Translations under genes and position numbers: made by a program
Notes under the pieces: generated by a model
What the model saw: the letters and a program-made list of their open reading frames with translations, nothing else
Told to the model about the DNA's origin: nothing
The model's database searches: none
Assembly (NCBI RefSeq): GCF_013426205.1
Contig: NC_089424.1
Location: forward strand, 1,922,001 to 1,986,000
Length of the DNA: 64,000 nt
Reading direction: 5' to 3'
Source of the DNA: Metarhizium brunneum
Lineage: Eukaryota > Ascomycota > Sordariomycetes > Hypocreales > Clavicipitaceae
Shown here: positions 1 through 8,932 of the stretch, piece after piece
Position numbering within the stretch: the first letter of the stretch is position 1
Layout: each line of letters begins with the position of its first letter

Positions 1-870
1 GCGCCTCGCCTCCCTTCTCGCCTTCTTCAGGCGGCGCTTGGCCTTGACACCCAGCTTCGTCTTGTTGGGGTTCGCATCCAGCGGCGGCCTGTCAATCCAC
101 ACGGGCAGCGCAACAGGGGCGTGGGCAATGGCGTCGAGGGTGCGGAACAGCTCTTGGCTGGCGGCAGCAGTCTCGGGCGCCATACGGCCGTCGCGCACGG
201 CAATCATGAGCAGGGCCTTGAGGGCAAAGTGTGCGTCGTTGCCGGCGGCATGGAGGTTCGCGTAGGGAATGGCGAATTCGTCCAGCAGCTTCTCTATGCT
301 GTAGCGGTAGTACAGCTGGAGCGGGTGCTGGGCAGCCTTGACCGTGTCCATGATGTAGGCGGCGCGGGCAGCGATTTCGGGGTCCAGGTTATTCAGGAAC
401 TTGATCTCCTCGCGCGTGCCGTGGGCGACGAGCACGTAGGCCCTGCCCGCGGTGAGGCGGGCGAATCTGGTGGTGAAGTCGGGCAGCGCGATGCGCTCCG
501 TGTCCCCGAAGAGGAACGACCGGGCGGCCCACCTGCATGGCCGCGAGTCTGTGTTGATGAATTGGTGCGAGGAGATGGCGGCGGCGGGATGGCGTAGCTG
601 CGTGGTGATGAGGTGGCGCGTGTCCAAGATGGAGACGCCAATGTGGAAGCTTTGACCTGGGGAAATGACTTCGTAGCCCCCGCCAGTGTCGACGTCTACG
701 GCCACGAGGAGGACGTCTTTGATGTGGGTTCCGGGGAGGGAGTGGCTGATTGGGGGCAGGTTGTATGGCGGAGCAGGGAGGAGGGATTCGAGGCGGTATC
801 CTAGGATTTGGCGGAGGGCAATGTTTTCCTCGCGTAGGATGCCCGCGTGCTGGCCCGGGACTGAGGGCAT
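1..870 (-). CDS. Gfd2/YDR514C-like RNase H-fold protein, 3' end cut by the window edge
   Basis: The frame is open from an ATG at 870 (first Met after an in-frame TAG) to the left edge, 290 codons, with no stop reached. The first 50 residues are a Pro-rich lead, then a hydrophobic strand ending in D59-V-D61 (LLVAVDVDTGGGYEV), FHIGVSILDTRHL at about 75-87, VLVAHGTREEIKFL ending near 159, and HAAGNDAHFALKALL near 208-221. This order of strand, 'HGTxxEIxxL' and 'HxAGNDAxxxLxALL' is what I know from the Gfd2/YDR514C-like C-terminal domain of fungi, a DEDDh-exonuclease-like RNase H fold. The first motif reads D-x-D rather than the usual D-x-E, so catalysis is uncertain. The visible C-terminus is very basic (KAKRRLKKARREAR). 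An upstream exon cannot be excluded. Family assignment is by motif recognition only. Confidence 0.75.
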   Translation of the reverse strand, partial: MPSVPGQHAGILREENIALRQILGYRLESLLPAPPYNLPPISHSLPGTHIKDVLLVAVDVDTGGGYEVISPGQSFHIGVSILDTRHLITTQLRHPAAAISSHQFINTDSRPCRWAARSFLFGDTERIALPDFTTRFARLTAGRAYVLVAHGTREEIKFLNNLDPEIAARAAYIMDTVKAAQHPLQLYYRYSIEKLLDEFAIPYANLHAAGNDAHFALKALLMIAVRDGRMAPETAAASQELFRTLDAIAHAPVALPVWIDRPPLDANPNKTKLGVKAKRRLKKARREARR

Positions 871-2389
871 TGATGATGGCCTGGGTGAATGTGATGCACT
901 GATGGTGGTTTGGCGGGTGGGTGGTGTTGGGGCCGACTAACCCCGATTTGGAAATACTATCTGCCAAGACGGAGAACGGAGTACCTGGACAAGAAATGCA
1001 TGCACTTGCGTCGATGCGGCATCGAACAGGCTCTGGAAGCACTTGAGACTTGAGGGGTGCAGGTTGCACCGACAAAGAATCGCAGGTGACTGGGATTTAA
1101 ACACGCAGCTCATCCTTGGAATTCTGGACGGACAGAGCCAGCGCCACTAGACAAAGTGCCTTGTGCAAGCTTCGACCGTCGGTACAAGAAGAGGAATAGC
1201 ATTTGGCGGCACGAGTTCTGACAAACTATGGGCATGGACAGCTGCCTATTGTCATCAGCGACGGTGGAGGAGTAGGGCCAGGCACCTCGACATTTCGGCC
1301 AAGTGCGCCAGGGGACCTGAGAAGGGTTCGGTGTTCGGGGCATTTGACTAGGGGCGCGAGTTTCGTCCCAAAGTCCGAATGTCTCATTCAATGTTAGTAG
1401 TATCGACTTGTTGCCCCTCCTCCCATGTGATGAGCGCACGCACTTCAATGTTGGTTCAGCCCGCGGTGCCCCACTAACTGCCATGGAGTTTCAAAACATT
1501 GAACGCATCAATCCCTTTGAATACTTACTTAAGTATGCAAAGGTCTCATGGCTGTAGCGGACCAGGGTTCTGGGCAACAACAAATGCTGTTAGGGGGTAG
1601 AGGACAGGTAAATTTACTAAGAAATCTTATGATAATAAGTACCTAGGTACCACCATCTTTAAATACCTACTTAAGTAGGTATATAGAGAGGTATAAAGGA
1701 TAATTAGCTGCTCTCGTTGGCCCAAGTATCATTAGGTACTAGACTTCAGGTAACATGGAAGAAGTGGGTCGAATAGAGCAGGAGGACCTCTGCACTTCAA
1801 AGCAAGTGTCTCTGTGTGTGATGATGCCGCCCAGCATGGCCATGGCTAAAAATAACACAAACAAAAAGTCCCCGAACTTGTCCGCTGCCTAGCACTATCC
1901 TTAGCCAGTCAAGTCGACATCGACCAGTCAACTTGTGGCCTACTGGCCGGCGGCGCCCACGCACGCTGGCGACAGCCGAAGTGTCACCATGTCCGAGGCT
2001 CTGGAGTCTGCGGCACATGGAAATATGAGTCTGGTACAAGAGCCAGAGCCGCTCAGACCGTGACACACATTCTCAAACATCAACAGCACTCTTCTTCCCA
2101 GATGCCTCGGCGATTAGTGGATCTGCCAAACATCCAATGTTGTAGTTGGCGATGCCAAAAAAAAAAGAGGGAGACATGGAAGAAGAAGAAAACCCAATAG
2201 TATACAAAGCAGCGCCGTATACTCCAGAGTCCGTATGTACAAGACCAGCTATAAAACAAGTCTGCCTCCTCGAGAAGAGAGTGCAAATAGTTTCCAAATC
2301 CTCACATCGCATTCCATTCAGCTCTCATCGCATCCAACTAAAAACTTTAATACTACCCTTTCCCCCCCCTTCTTCCCACCCTGTCAACA
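871..2389. other. Intergenic, no supported gene
   Basis: This lies between two divergent genes. Reading frames here are short and lack recognisable protein features. An AT-rich patch at about 1610-1720 carries clustered palindromes, TACCTAGGTA at 1640-1649 and TACCTACTTAAGTAGGTA at about 1664-1681. A TATA-like box for the next gene lies at 2250. Confidence 0.6.
2250..2256 (+). promoter_or_regulatory. TATA-like box upstream of the small secreted protein gene
   Basis: TATAAAA lies 134 bp before the ATG at 2390, with a CT-rich leader (about 2349-2385) between them. This arrangement is usual for strongly expressed fungal genes. Assignment is by motif and position only. Confidence 0.4.
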
Positions 2390-2891
2390 ATGCGCTTCTT
2401 CACGCCGAGCATCGCCGCCGGGGCCGTGTTCCTGGCTAGCGCCGCCTGGGCACAGCCCGTCGAGCAGAGTAAGCCAAGAACCCCCACGCAGATAGTGCAA
2501 AGCTTATATCCGGCCGGACACATGCATCACCTGGATTGAATCTTGACTGGACCCAAGACTAATTTATGCAGCGGCGCGCGCCAGCATGCAGGAACGCGCT
2601 GCCGGCGGCGGCGGCGGCGGCCTGGCCACGATCCTCGCCGACCACGTCAAGTACGTCTCCAACCCCGCGAGCGCCAAGGACCCCATACCGCCAGAAGAGG
2701 ACAATGCCGCCCGCGAGGCTCATCGCTCGGTTCACGCGGCGCTCTTTGACGCCATCGGCGGAGGAGGAGGCGCCGGCGGTCAAAAAGGTGCTGCTGGAGG
2801 TGCTGCTGGAGCTGGTGCTGCTGCTGGAGCGGGTGGTCGAGGCGGCGGCAAGGGCAAGGCTGCCGGAGATAAAGGCGCAAAGGAGCAATAA
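2390..2891 (+). CDS. Small secreted Gly/Ala-rich protein (two exons)
   Basis: Exons are 2390-2468 and 2572-2891, joined across a 103-nt intron (GTAAGC donor, ATGCAG acceptor), giving 132 aa. The start sits in a good context (gtcaacaATG). Residues 1-21 (MRFFTPSIAAGAVFLASAAWA) are a clear signal peptide with likely cleavage before Q22. The mature part has a short ordered stretch (LATILADHVKYVSNPASAKDPIPPEEDN) followed by a low-complexity Gly/Ala tail ending in lysine-rich KGKAAGDKGAKEQ. It has no cysteines, so it is not a disulfide-type effector. It is probably a secreted or cell-wall protein; function is unknown. The gene converges with the membrane protein gene at 3350-4582. Confidence 0.8.
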
Positions 2892-3349
2892 CCGACATGC
2901 ATATGTGCAGGGGATGCTGGCCCATCTTTTGTCTAGTCTACATTGTATGCCGGTAACGATTGCGTATCAACTTAATACAACATACATTCTATACGTCACG
3001 GCTGGCGAGAGGCGTTTTCGCAACATGATGACTGTTTTACCATCGCATTGCCCGCATTGCCCGCATTGCCAACACGCATGCCCATCTGGCGCGAATAAAT
3101 GAATCATTACCTACGCGACATGGTACAACTATACTCATAAGCGTGAGGTGTATTATTATGGGCCCTTCGTCACTACATAAGGTATTAAATATCAAACTGC
3201 CAACTAATGACCCTATGCTTCCTTTCCAAATATGATTCTCCATGATACATTGCCAGCATACATTTCATTCGCGCCGTCTGCGGTCCTCGTCCTCCAGCGT
3301 CTTCATACTCTCCTTCACTTCATACTCGAGATACACGGGCCTGACCGAC
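2892..3349. other. Convergent intergenic region, no gene seen
   Basis: This is the 3' flank of two converging genes. A short imperfect repeat (cgcattgcccgcattgcccgcattgcc, about 3044-3070) is the only structure I see. Confidence 0.6.
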
Positions 3350-4582
3350 CTAAAAGTCGCCCCGTCTCTCACGCTCCTGCCGTCGAACCTCGTCCCGGAA
3401 CGTGTTTCGTCCCCCGGTGCTGCCGGGCTCTTCAAAGGTTCCACGGACGGGGCTTCCAGTCAGGCTACCTAGAGCGTCGCTGTCGCGTCTAGCTCTCTCG
3501 GGAACAGTATCGCGGTAGTCAAACGGCGGGGGCGAGAGCGGCGCGGTATCCAGCTGGATGCCATTGTCCTTGCGACTGCGATTGAAGAGCTTCCGCGTCC
3601 TGCGGCCCGTGTATCCTTGCCGAGAGCGGCTCATGATATTGCCGAGCTCAATGCGACGCGTCTTGCGGTTCCAGAGGCACCCGCCGACGAGGATGAGGGC
3701 AATAACGCCCAAGGTCACGGGTAGAGCAATGGTGAGGGTTTTGCCCTTGGGGGCGTTGCTAGGCGCCGTAGGGTCCAGGGGCGGGTTAGAGACAACGACG
3801 GGCAGCGGGATGGACTTGTTGTTGTAGGCGATGCTGTTTTCCGTGTCGTGGCCCATGAGGGTAATGGTGATGTTGTTGGTGTGCTTCTGGCCCTTGAGGT
3901 ATTTGCCGTCCACGGCGAGCGGGAAGTAGCCCCATTTCGCAGGCACGCTCTTGTCGATCGTCTCGAGGAGCACGTACTCGTTACTGGTGGTGTTGAGGTA
4001 GTCGAGGCGGACGCTGACAAAGTAGGTTGAGTTGAGGGTGGCTGCTGATTTGTTGTAGTAGTCCGGGTCCCAGGTGACTGGTTTGGACAAGCATCTCGTT
4101 AGCTGCACTGGTCTCGAGGGGTTGCCTTTTGGCCAAGGGGTTCAAGACGCACCGTAATATGTGTTTCCAGTGTAAATGCTGGAATTGTACGACGGGCGGC
4201 AGAATGGCGCATACGGCCCGTTCTTGTTGTAGCATCGCGAAAAGGAGCCCTGGTTCGTGCCGGCATTGGTCGCAGTCGGGTTAGGCGGCAAACCAGTGCT
4301 AGTGGAAAGGTGCCCGAAACTAGTCAGAGTGTACACCGAGGCTGTGAGGTCGTGAGGCGCCGGGTCAATGCCCGACGGCGTGCCGCTAATGGTGGTGAAG
4401 ACGGGAGTAAACGTCTTGCTGGGGTTGCCGTTGTCGTCGACGGTGACCCAGGGAGCGGCAGGGAGGTTGTCGTTATTGTCGTAGTCGCGGCGCAGGACGG
4501 GAGGCTCGCTGGGGGTAGGGACGGCAACGGCAGCGGCGGCACGGATGGCGAGGCCAGCGCCGAGAATCACGGACGCGTGCAT
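3350..4582 (-). CDS. Secretory single-pass membrane protein with Ser/Thr-rich ectodomain
   Basis: Exons run 4582-4153 and 4077-3350 with a 75-nt intron (GTGCGT donor), giving 385 aa; the join restores ...TYYVTWDPDYYN. The first ~20 residues (MHASVILGAGLAIRAAAAVA) act as signal peptide. The ectodomain has a Thr/Ser-rich stretch, two cysteines framing RCYNKNGPYAPFC and many N-glycosylation sequons (NSS, NST, NTT, NIT, NKS). A single hydrophobic helix lies near 256-278 (LTIALPVTLGVIALILVGGCLW), followed at once by basic residues and a polar, Arg-rich cytoplasmic tail. The architecture recalls fungal surface sensors, but I see neither a WSC domain nor a Mid2 signature, so function is open. It is probably plasma-membrane located. 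Confidence 0.82.
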
Positions 4583-5449
4583 GGCGGTTTTAACTGTGGT
4601 GGTGATGCTTTTTTTTTTTGGTAGAGGGAGGGAGAATCTGCGGATGAGACGGGAGGCAAGCTGCGCGAAACGCGCGACTGAACCCTGCTGGAAGAATGAA
4701 AGAAAAAGTGGCTTCAACGCTGTGCTGTCTACGATTGCATTAGGGAAGTAGTATAAGATGTAGGAAGAGATGCAAGAGGAAGATGGACAGCTGGCGGTGA
4801 TCAATAGAGGTGAGAGAAAAGTCAATTGAATACGGAGTACGTCGTAGTCGAGGGTCAATTCGGAATGGAAGGCTCGGACATTTCGCGACAAGCAATTGGC
4901 CAGTGACACGCGACGGATTTTTTTTCCCTTCCCGCTTTTCCACATCACGTTCCCGTAGGATCCGCCGGTACTTCCTTTTAGCCGGCGCCGAGGCGGCATT
5001 CAAGTTCTCTACTTTATTCAACAAGATTTCTACTCCGCAGGTCCTTGGGTATTCTAGCTTTTCTCATGTACAGTACTAGTGAGCCAGTTCATTCCTTTAT
5101 TGATAATTCAAGATTGAGTTTCAAGGGACGGCCCACAGCGACGTTGCCGCTCAATTTTTCCAGGCCCTTGCGTTAGGACGTCAAATTAGACATGATAGAT
5201 CTAGTAGATGGTTTTGCGGGAAACAAAGGATAACATTTCTCCAATGGTGCCAACTGAGCTTTTCCCCACGACACCTACACTCATACACACGTGCATACAT
5301 GCACCTTCCCAGATAATCAATACACCAACCCATCATAGCTACTCATCGAGTCATCGTACAGTTCCATCGCCGGGGTATACATATTTAGTCAGCCTTAATT
5401 GCCTCCTTGAACCACCCGTAACGCCCAATAAACGCCCAGAATCCCCCGT
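4583..5449. other. Intergenic, 5' of membrane protein gene and 3' of JmjC gene
   Basis: No convincing coding frame. One copy of the dispersed 9-mer TACGGAGTA sits at 4831-4839. The segment 5240-5400 is CA-rich 3' flank of the JmjC gene. Confidence 0.5.
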
Positions 5450-7090
5450 CTATTCACACACCTTGATTCGTTTCGGCTCGTGCGCTTCAAGCCCCTCCGA
5501 GAGTGGCCCCTGGCCGCCATCCATTTCTCCCTGTTCCCGTTTCTTGGACAAGTCGACAACAGGTATCGATAGCCCATCACCATAGGCAGCACAGAGATCC
5601 AGTCGTTGCTCGCCCTCCCCAAGAGGTCTCATGAAGGCCGCAGGGATGGCGGTGGCCAGCCTACAGCTCGCCTGACACGGCTGGTAAGAGTCGGTGGTCC
5701 ATGCTGGATCCGCGTAGTTCTTGGCTTCAGCAATGGTGTACCCGCAGCTGAAGCCCTCGTGGTATGCGTCGGGCAGAATGACGATTGTTTCGCCGGGCCG
5801 TTGGTCCACAATCCTGTATGGTATGCCCAGCTTCTGCAGCTTATCGGGGAAGAAGAACTCGGCGCGGTGGCGCATAAACTGCGAACAGCCCAAGCCGCGG
5901 CCCAATGCCCTTTCTGCGACATCGACGTCTGTGGTGGGAATGACGATCCAGATTTTTCGGCCCTTGTAGAGGTGGTTTAATGATGCGAGGCGGAAATCCT
6001 CGGCGTGGATTTGGAACGTTGCGCCAAAGGCCGAGGCGGATTCGTACACATAGGGGGTGTGGATGCCGGGAATGACAGCCTTTGTATTATCGAGTTTGTC
6101 GCCCTTTAGTGGGTAGATTGGGCTCTTCTCTGGAACTCCTGCAAGACGCCTTTGGGTCTTGGTCCAGGCGGGCACGTCGACTCTGTATCTGATGTTGCGC
6201 AATTGTTTGTTTTGCTGCTTCCGGAAGAGATGCTTGAGGTTCTTCAGAAGTGCGTCAACAGGCTCGGAAAACCCTGTGCCGGACTGGGATGAAGATGCGA
6301 ATACGCCTTCCGAGGGTACGGTGCTGACTTGCCAGAACGACGTTCGCCTCATCAGCTTGACCTTGTAGGCATTGGCCAGCAAATTCTGGGCTGGTTTCTC
6401 TGGCAGCTCCTCTTGCAGTGTTTCCGGTATAATGACCTTGAAGCAGCCGTCTCCCTCCGCACCAAGACTTTTGGCATAAGCCAAGACGGCAGGGAAGTCA
6501 TCCCACTGTTCTTTGGTCGGTTGGAGGCGCAGGATTCGATGGCCATCGACTTGGTCGTAGTTGTGCTTGATATCCGGTGCAACGTCGGGCTCTTTGGGTT
6601 GGTCCCTGGGGTTGTCCATCCCGGCACCGTCCCTGGTGATAGGGATTTGTGGCACCGATGCCTCTGCCTCGGCGTCGTCGATAGTTGTGCTTCCAGTAGC
6701 TACGCTTTCGGTAGTTACTGGGCTTCTTTGAAGCTTGTTGATCGTGTCTTGCTCGCCCGACTTGACCTCGCTGTCTATTATACGACCCAAGTCGGATGCG
6801 GGACGGGCCACTGCCTCTTGCGCAACCTCGTCCGACGTAACAGCCGGTTCTTGGAGAATGGTCGTCGGTCCTTCTGACTGAGATGCATCGGCCGGTCGCT
6901 CGCCCGGCACACGGAAAATGTCATCGACTTGCTCGACAGGAGTCGTCTGTCGATGCGCATGGCCGATCGCAACCGCCGAAGGGCCGCGGATGTGCATGTT
7001 ATCGACGTCCGTCGCCTCAGGCGGCGCTGGCACCACGGTCAGCGATGGCGATGCAGATGCGCCGCCACCGTGATGCCCATAGCCATCCAT
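5450..7090 (-). CDS. JmjN/JmjC-domain protein (putative histone demethylase)
   Basis: Uninterrupted 546-codon frame. The first ~180 residues are acidic, Ser/Thr/Pro-rich and disordered. A JmjN-like segment follows near 185-225 (RILRLQPTKEQWDDFPAVLAYAK). The JmjC core spans roughly 340-480: TPYVYESASAFGATFQIHAED carries the first Fe(II) ligands H362 and E364, and DAYHEGFSCGYTIAEAKNYA carries the distal H444. The H-x-E...H triad with about 80 residues' spacing and the cofactor-proximal asparagine are intact, so it should be a 2-oxoglutarate/Fe(II) dioxygenase. Known KDM4-type enzymes remove methyl groups from H3K9/K36. This one is short and shows no PHD, Tudor or zinc-finger module, so its substrate cannot be read from sequence. 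The nucleus is the expected location. Confidence 0.85.
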   Translation of the reverse strand: MDGYGHHGGGASASPSLTVVPAPPEATDVDNMHIRGPSAVAIGHAHRQTTPVEQVDDIFRVPGERPADASQSEGPTTILQEPAVTSDEVAQEAVARPASDLGRIIDSEVKSGEQDTINKLQRSPVTTESVATGSTTIDDAEAEASVPQIPITRDGAGMDNPRDQPKEPDVAPDIKHNYDQVDGHRILRLQPTKEQWDDFPAVLAYAKSLGAEGDGCFKVIIPETLQEELPEKPAQNLLANAYKVKLMRRTSFWQVSTVPSEGVFASSSQSGTGFSEPVDALLKNLKHLFRKQQNKQLRNIRYRVDVPAWTKTQRRLAGVPEKSPIYPLKGDKLDNTKAVIPGIHTPYVYESASAFGATFQIHAEDFRLASLNHLYKGRKIWIVIPTTDVDVAERALGRGLGCSQFMRHRAEFFFPDKLQKLGIPYRIVDQRPGETIVILPDAYHEGFSCGYTIAEAKNYADPAWTTDSYQPCQASCRLATAIPAAFMRPLGEGEQRLDLCAAYGDGLSIPVVDLSKKREQGEMDGGQGPLSEGLEAHEPKRIKVCE

Positions 7091-7785
7091 CTAGTATTCC
7101 CCTTGCAGTCGTATCGCAGCCTGGGTATGCACCGTACAGGTATGCACCGTAAAGGACGCTTCCAACAAAGGGCAAAACGCCAAGTTGCCGATGGTGAAGG
7201 GAAAAGCGAAGGTTGGGCGGGCAAGGCGCCAGACAGCGCCAGAACAAAGAGTCAAGATTTAAGAGTTAAGATTAAGCTTTGAGTCTTGACCGTGTTCCTG
7301 TCGTCTAATGACTTGTAGACCAATTGATGCCAGACGACGGTTCTCGGAATGACAATTCCAAAGGGATGCGAATAATCGTCTGGCTTTGCGCAAGGCACGG
7401 GTCAGTCAGAGGGTCGCCATGAAGCGATTCAAGACGGCCGTCGGAGTGTCCGATGATTGGCGCCGCCAGCCAAAAATGGCACAGCAGTCGCCAGGACGCT
7501 TGAGGGGGGACGAAGGAGACTTTCGGCTAGCTTAGTGGGCGGCTGCCACACGTACGAGTCGGTGTCGCAAGCGCAGCCATTCTCGAGGCGCACGAGTCGC
7601 AAGAGGAATCACATGAAGCTTCCAGATGGCCACTTCTGAGAGGCCTGCCACTCTGTCTCCTCTGTCTCTCCTGTCTACTAGTTTGTTGGAAACTCTGTTG
7701 CAACGTGGGGGCGGGGCAATGACTCGTCCATCAATCAAGTCCCCTGCATGAGCACACATGTGCAATTCTCTCCATACTCCGTACT

Positions 7786-7822
7786 AGTACTACTACTACT
7801 GCTGCTGCTACTGCTACTACTA
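7786..7822. repeat. CTA/CTG trinucleotide microsatellite
   Basis: Interrupted run of ACT/GCT triplets (about 12 units) directly after a TACTCCGTA motif. It is intergenic. Confidence 0.8.
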
Positions 7823-8631
7823 CCAGATACCCAAGTACTCAAGTACTTAGTATGTACGTACTTACCAAGAGCAGTTGACCCGCCTGCTCTGCTACATGTC
7901 TGGCTGGTAGCATTCAATCTTTTCTCTCTGCCTGCGTGAATCCACAGCCAAAAAGGGGAATGCCCCCTTCCCAGAGGCAAAGTCAACAAAGTCTCAATCG
8001 TCTGCCTTTATTGTTCGGTTGCTGGCCACCCTTCAATGGTCTCTTACATGCATGTCTCGCCAAGACCCTTCCTTCCCTGCTGGGATTCATGCCGCTTCCG
8101 GCCCACACATCAACCCTAACAGCATGGGAGCCTGCCCTGGTCAGTTCGTCTGGCCCCTGTCCGCCTGCCATCTGCCAGCCATCCGCCATCTCGCAGCACA
8201 TGCACACTCAGATCCATCTCCACCTACGTAATTCCGCTGCACCCCCAAGACCCTTTCTTGTGCCGACTAACTTTATGCGACTCCGACATCCCGTCATTCC
8301 ACAAAGCCTGGCCGCCCGAGACAGAAGACATCGATGCCAGCATCAGTCCATATATCCACGCCCGCCTCCTCGCAAGAAGTCATCGTGTGCACGTGCGTCA
8401 GTGCATGGCTAGCTACGTAACCTATTCTCCATTCAAGCCAGGTTCATAATATATTCATGGCCTGCACAAGCCAATGCTCTTCTTTCATACTACTCGAAGC
8501 AATCATCCCACACCAAGGCCCAACACCAACCCTGCTGTTATTTTTCTGTCTATACCCAACCTCGCCGGCCCTTAACCGCACTCAACAGTCCATGCGAGGA
8601 TACTAGTTTTCCACCGGCTTCATTGTTTGTC

Positions 8632-8653
8632 CTCCTCCTCCTCCTCCTCCTCC
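8632..8653. repeat. CCT trinucleotide microsatellite
   Basis: Run of CCT triplets (about seven) upstream of the Spa2 3' end. It is intergenic. Confidence 0.75.
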
Positions 8654-8932
8654 TTCTCCTCTCATCAATATTTGACGCCCATGGGAAATAATTATAAACA
8701 AGCATTATACAATAACAGTCGCCTCGTATCAGACATTTACACTTGATGCACCAAGGGGTATCTCCTATTCGAACAAAGCCCCAAATCAGAGCTCAATCTT
8801 GATCATCATGCCAAACATTCCAGGTAGCCCCGCCTCCCCGTCATCTGCCTTCGACTTTTATATAATTTATTGAAGGCCATGTATCGTTTCATTCTTTTGA
8901 CGTAACCATAATATTCGTGCCACTGCCGTGCA

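Larger units (their letters stand above)
7091..8932. other. Intergenic, no supported gene
   Basis: Contains trinucleotide microsatellites at about 7786-7822 (CTA/CTG) and 8632-8653 (CCT), and one TACTCCGTA motif at 7775-7783. Frames across it are short or repeat-driven. Confidence 0.55.

Noticed and set aside
389..1075. 228-codon minus-strand frame rich in Pro, His and Arg
   Set aside because: It is a shifted reading of the Gfd2-like gene, whose true frame gives an ordered protein.
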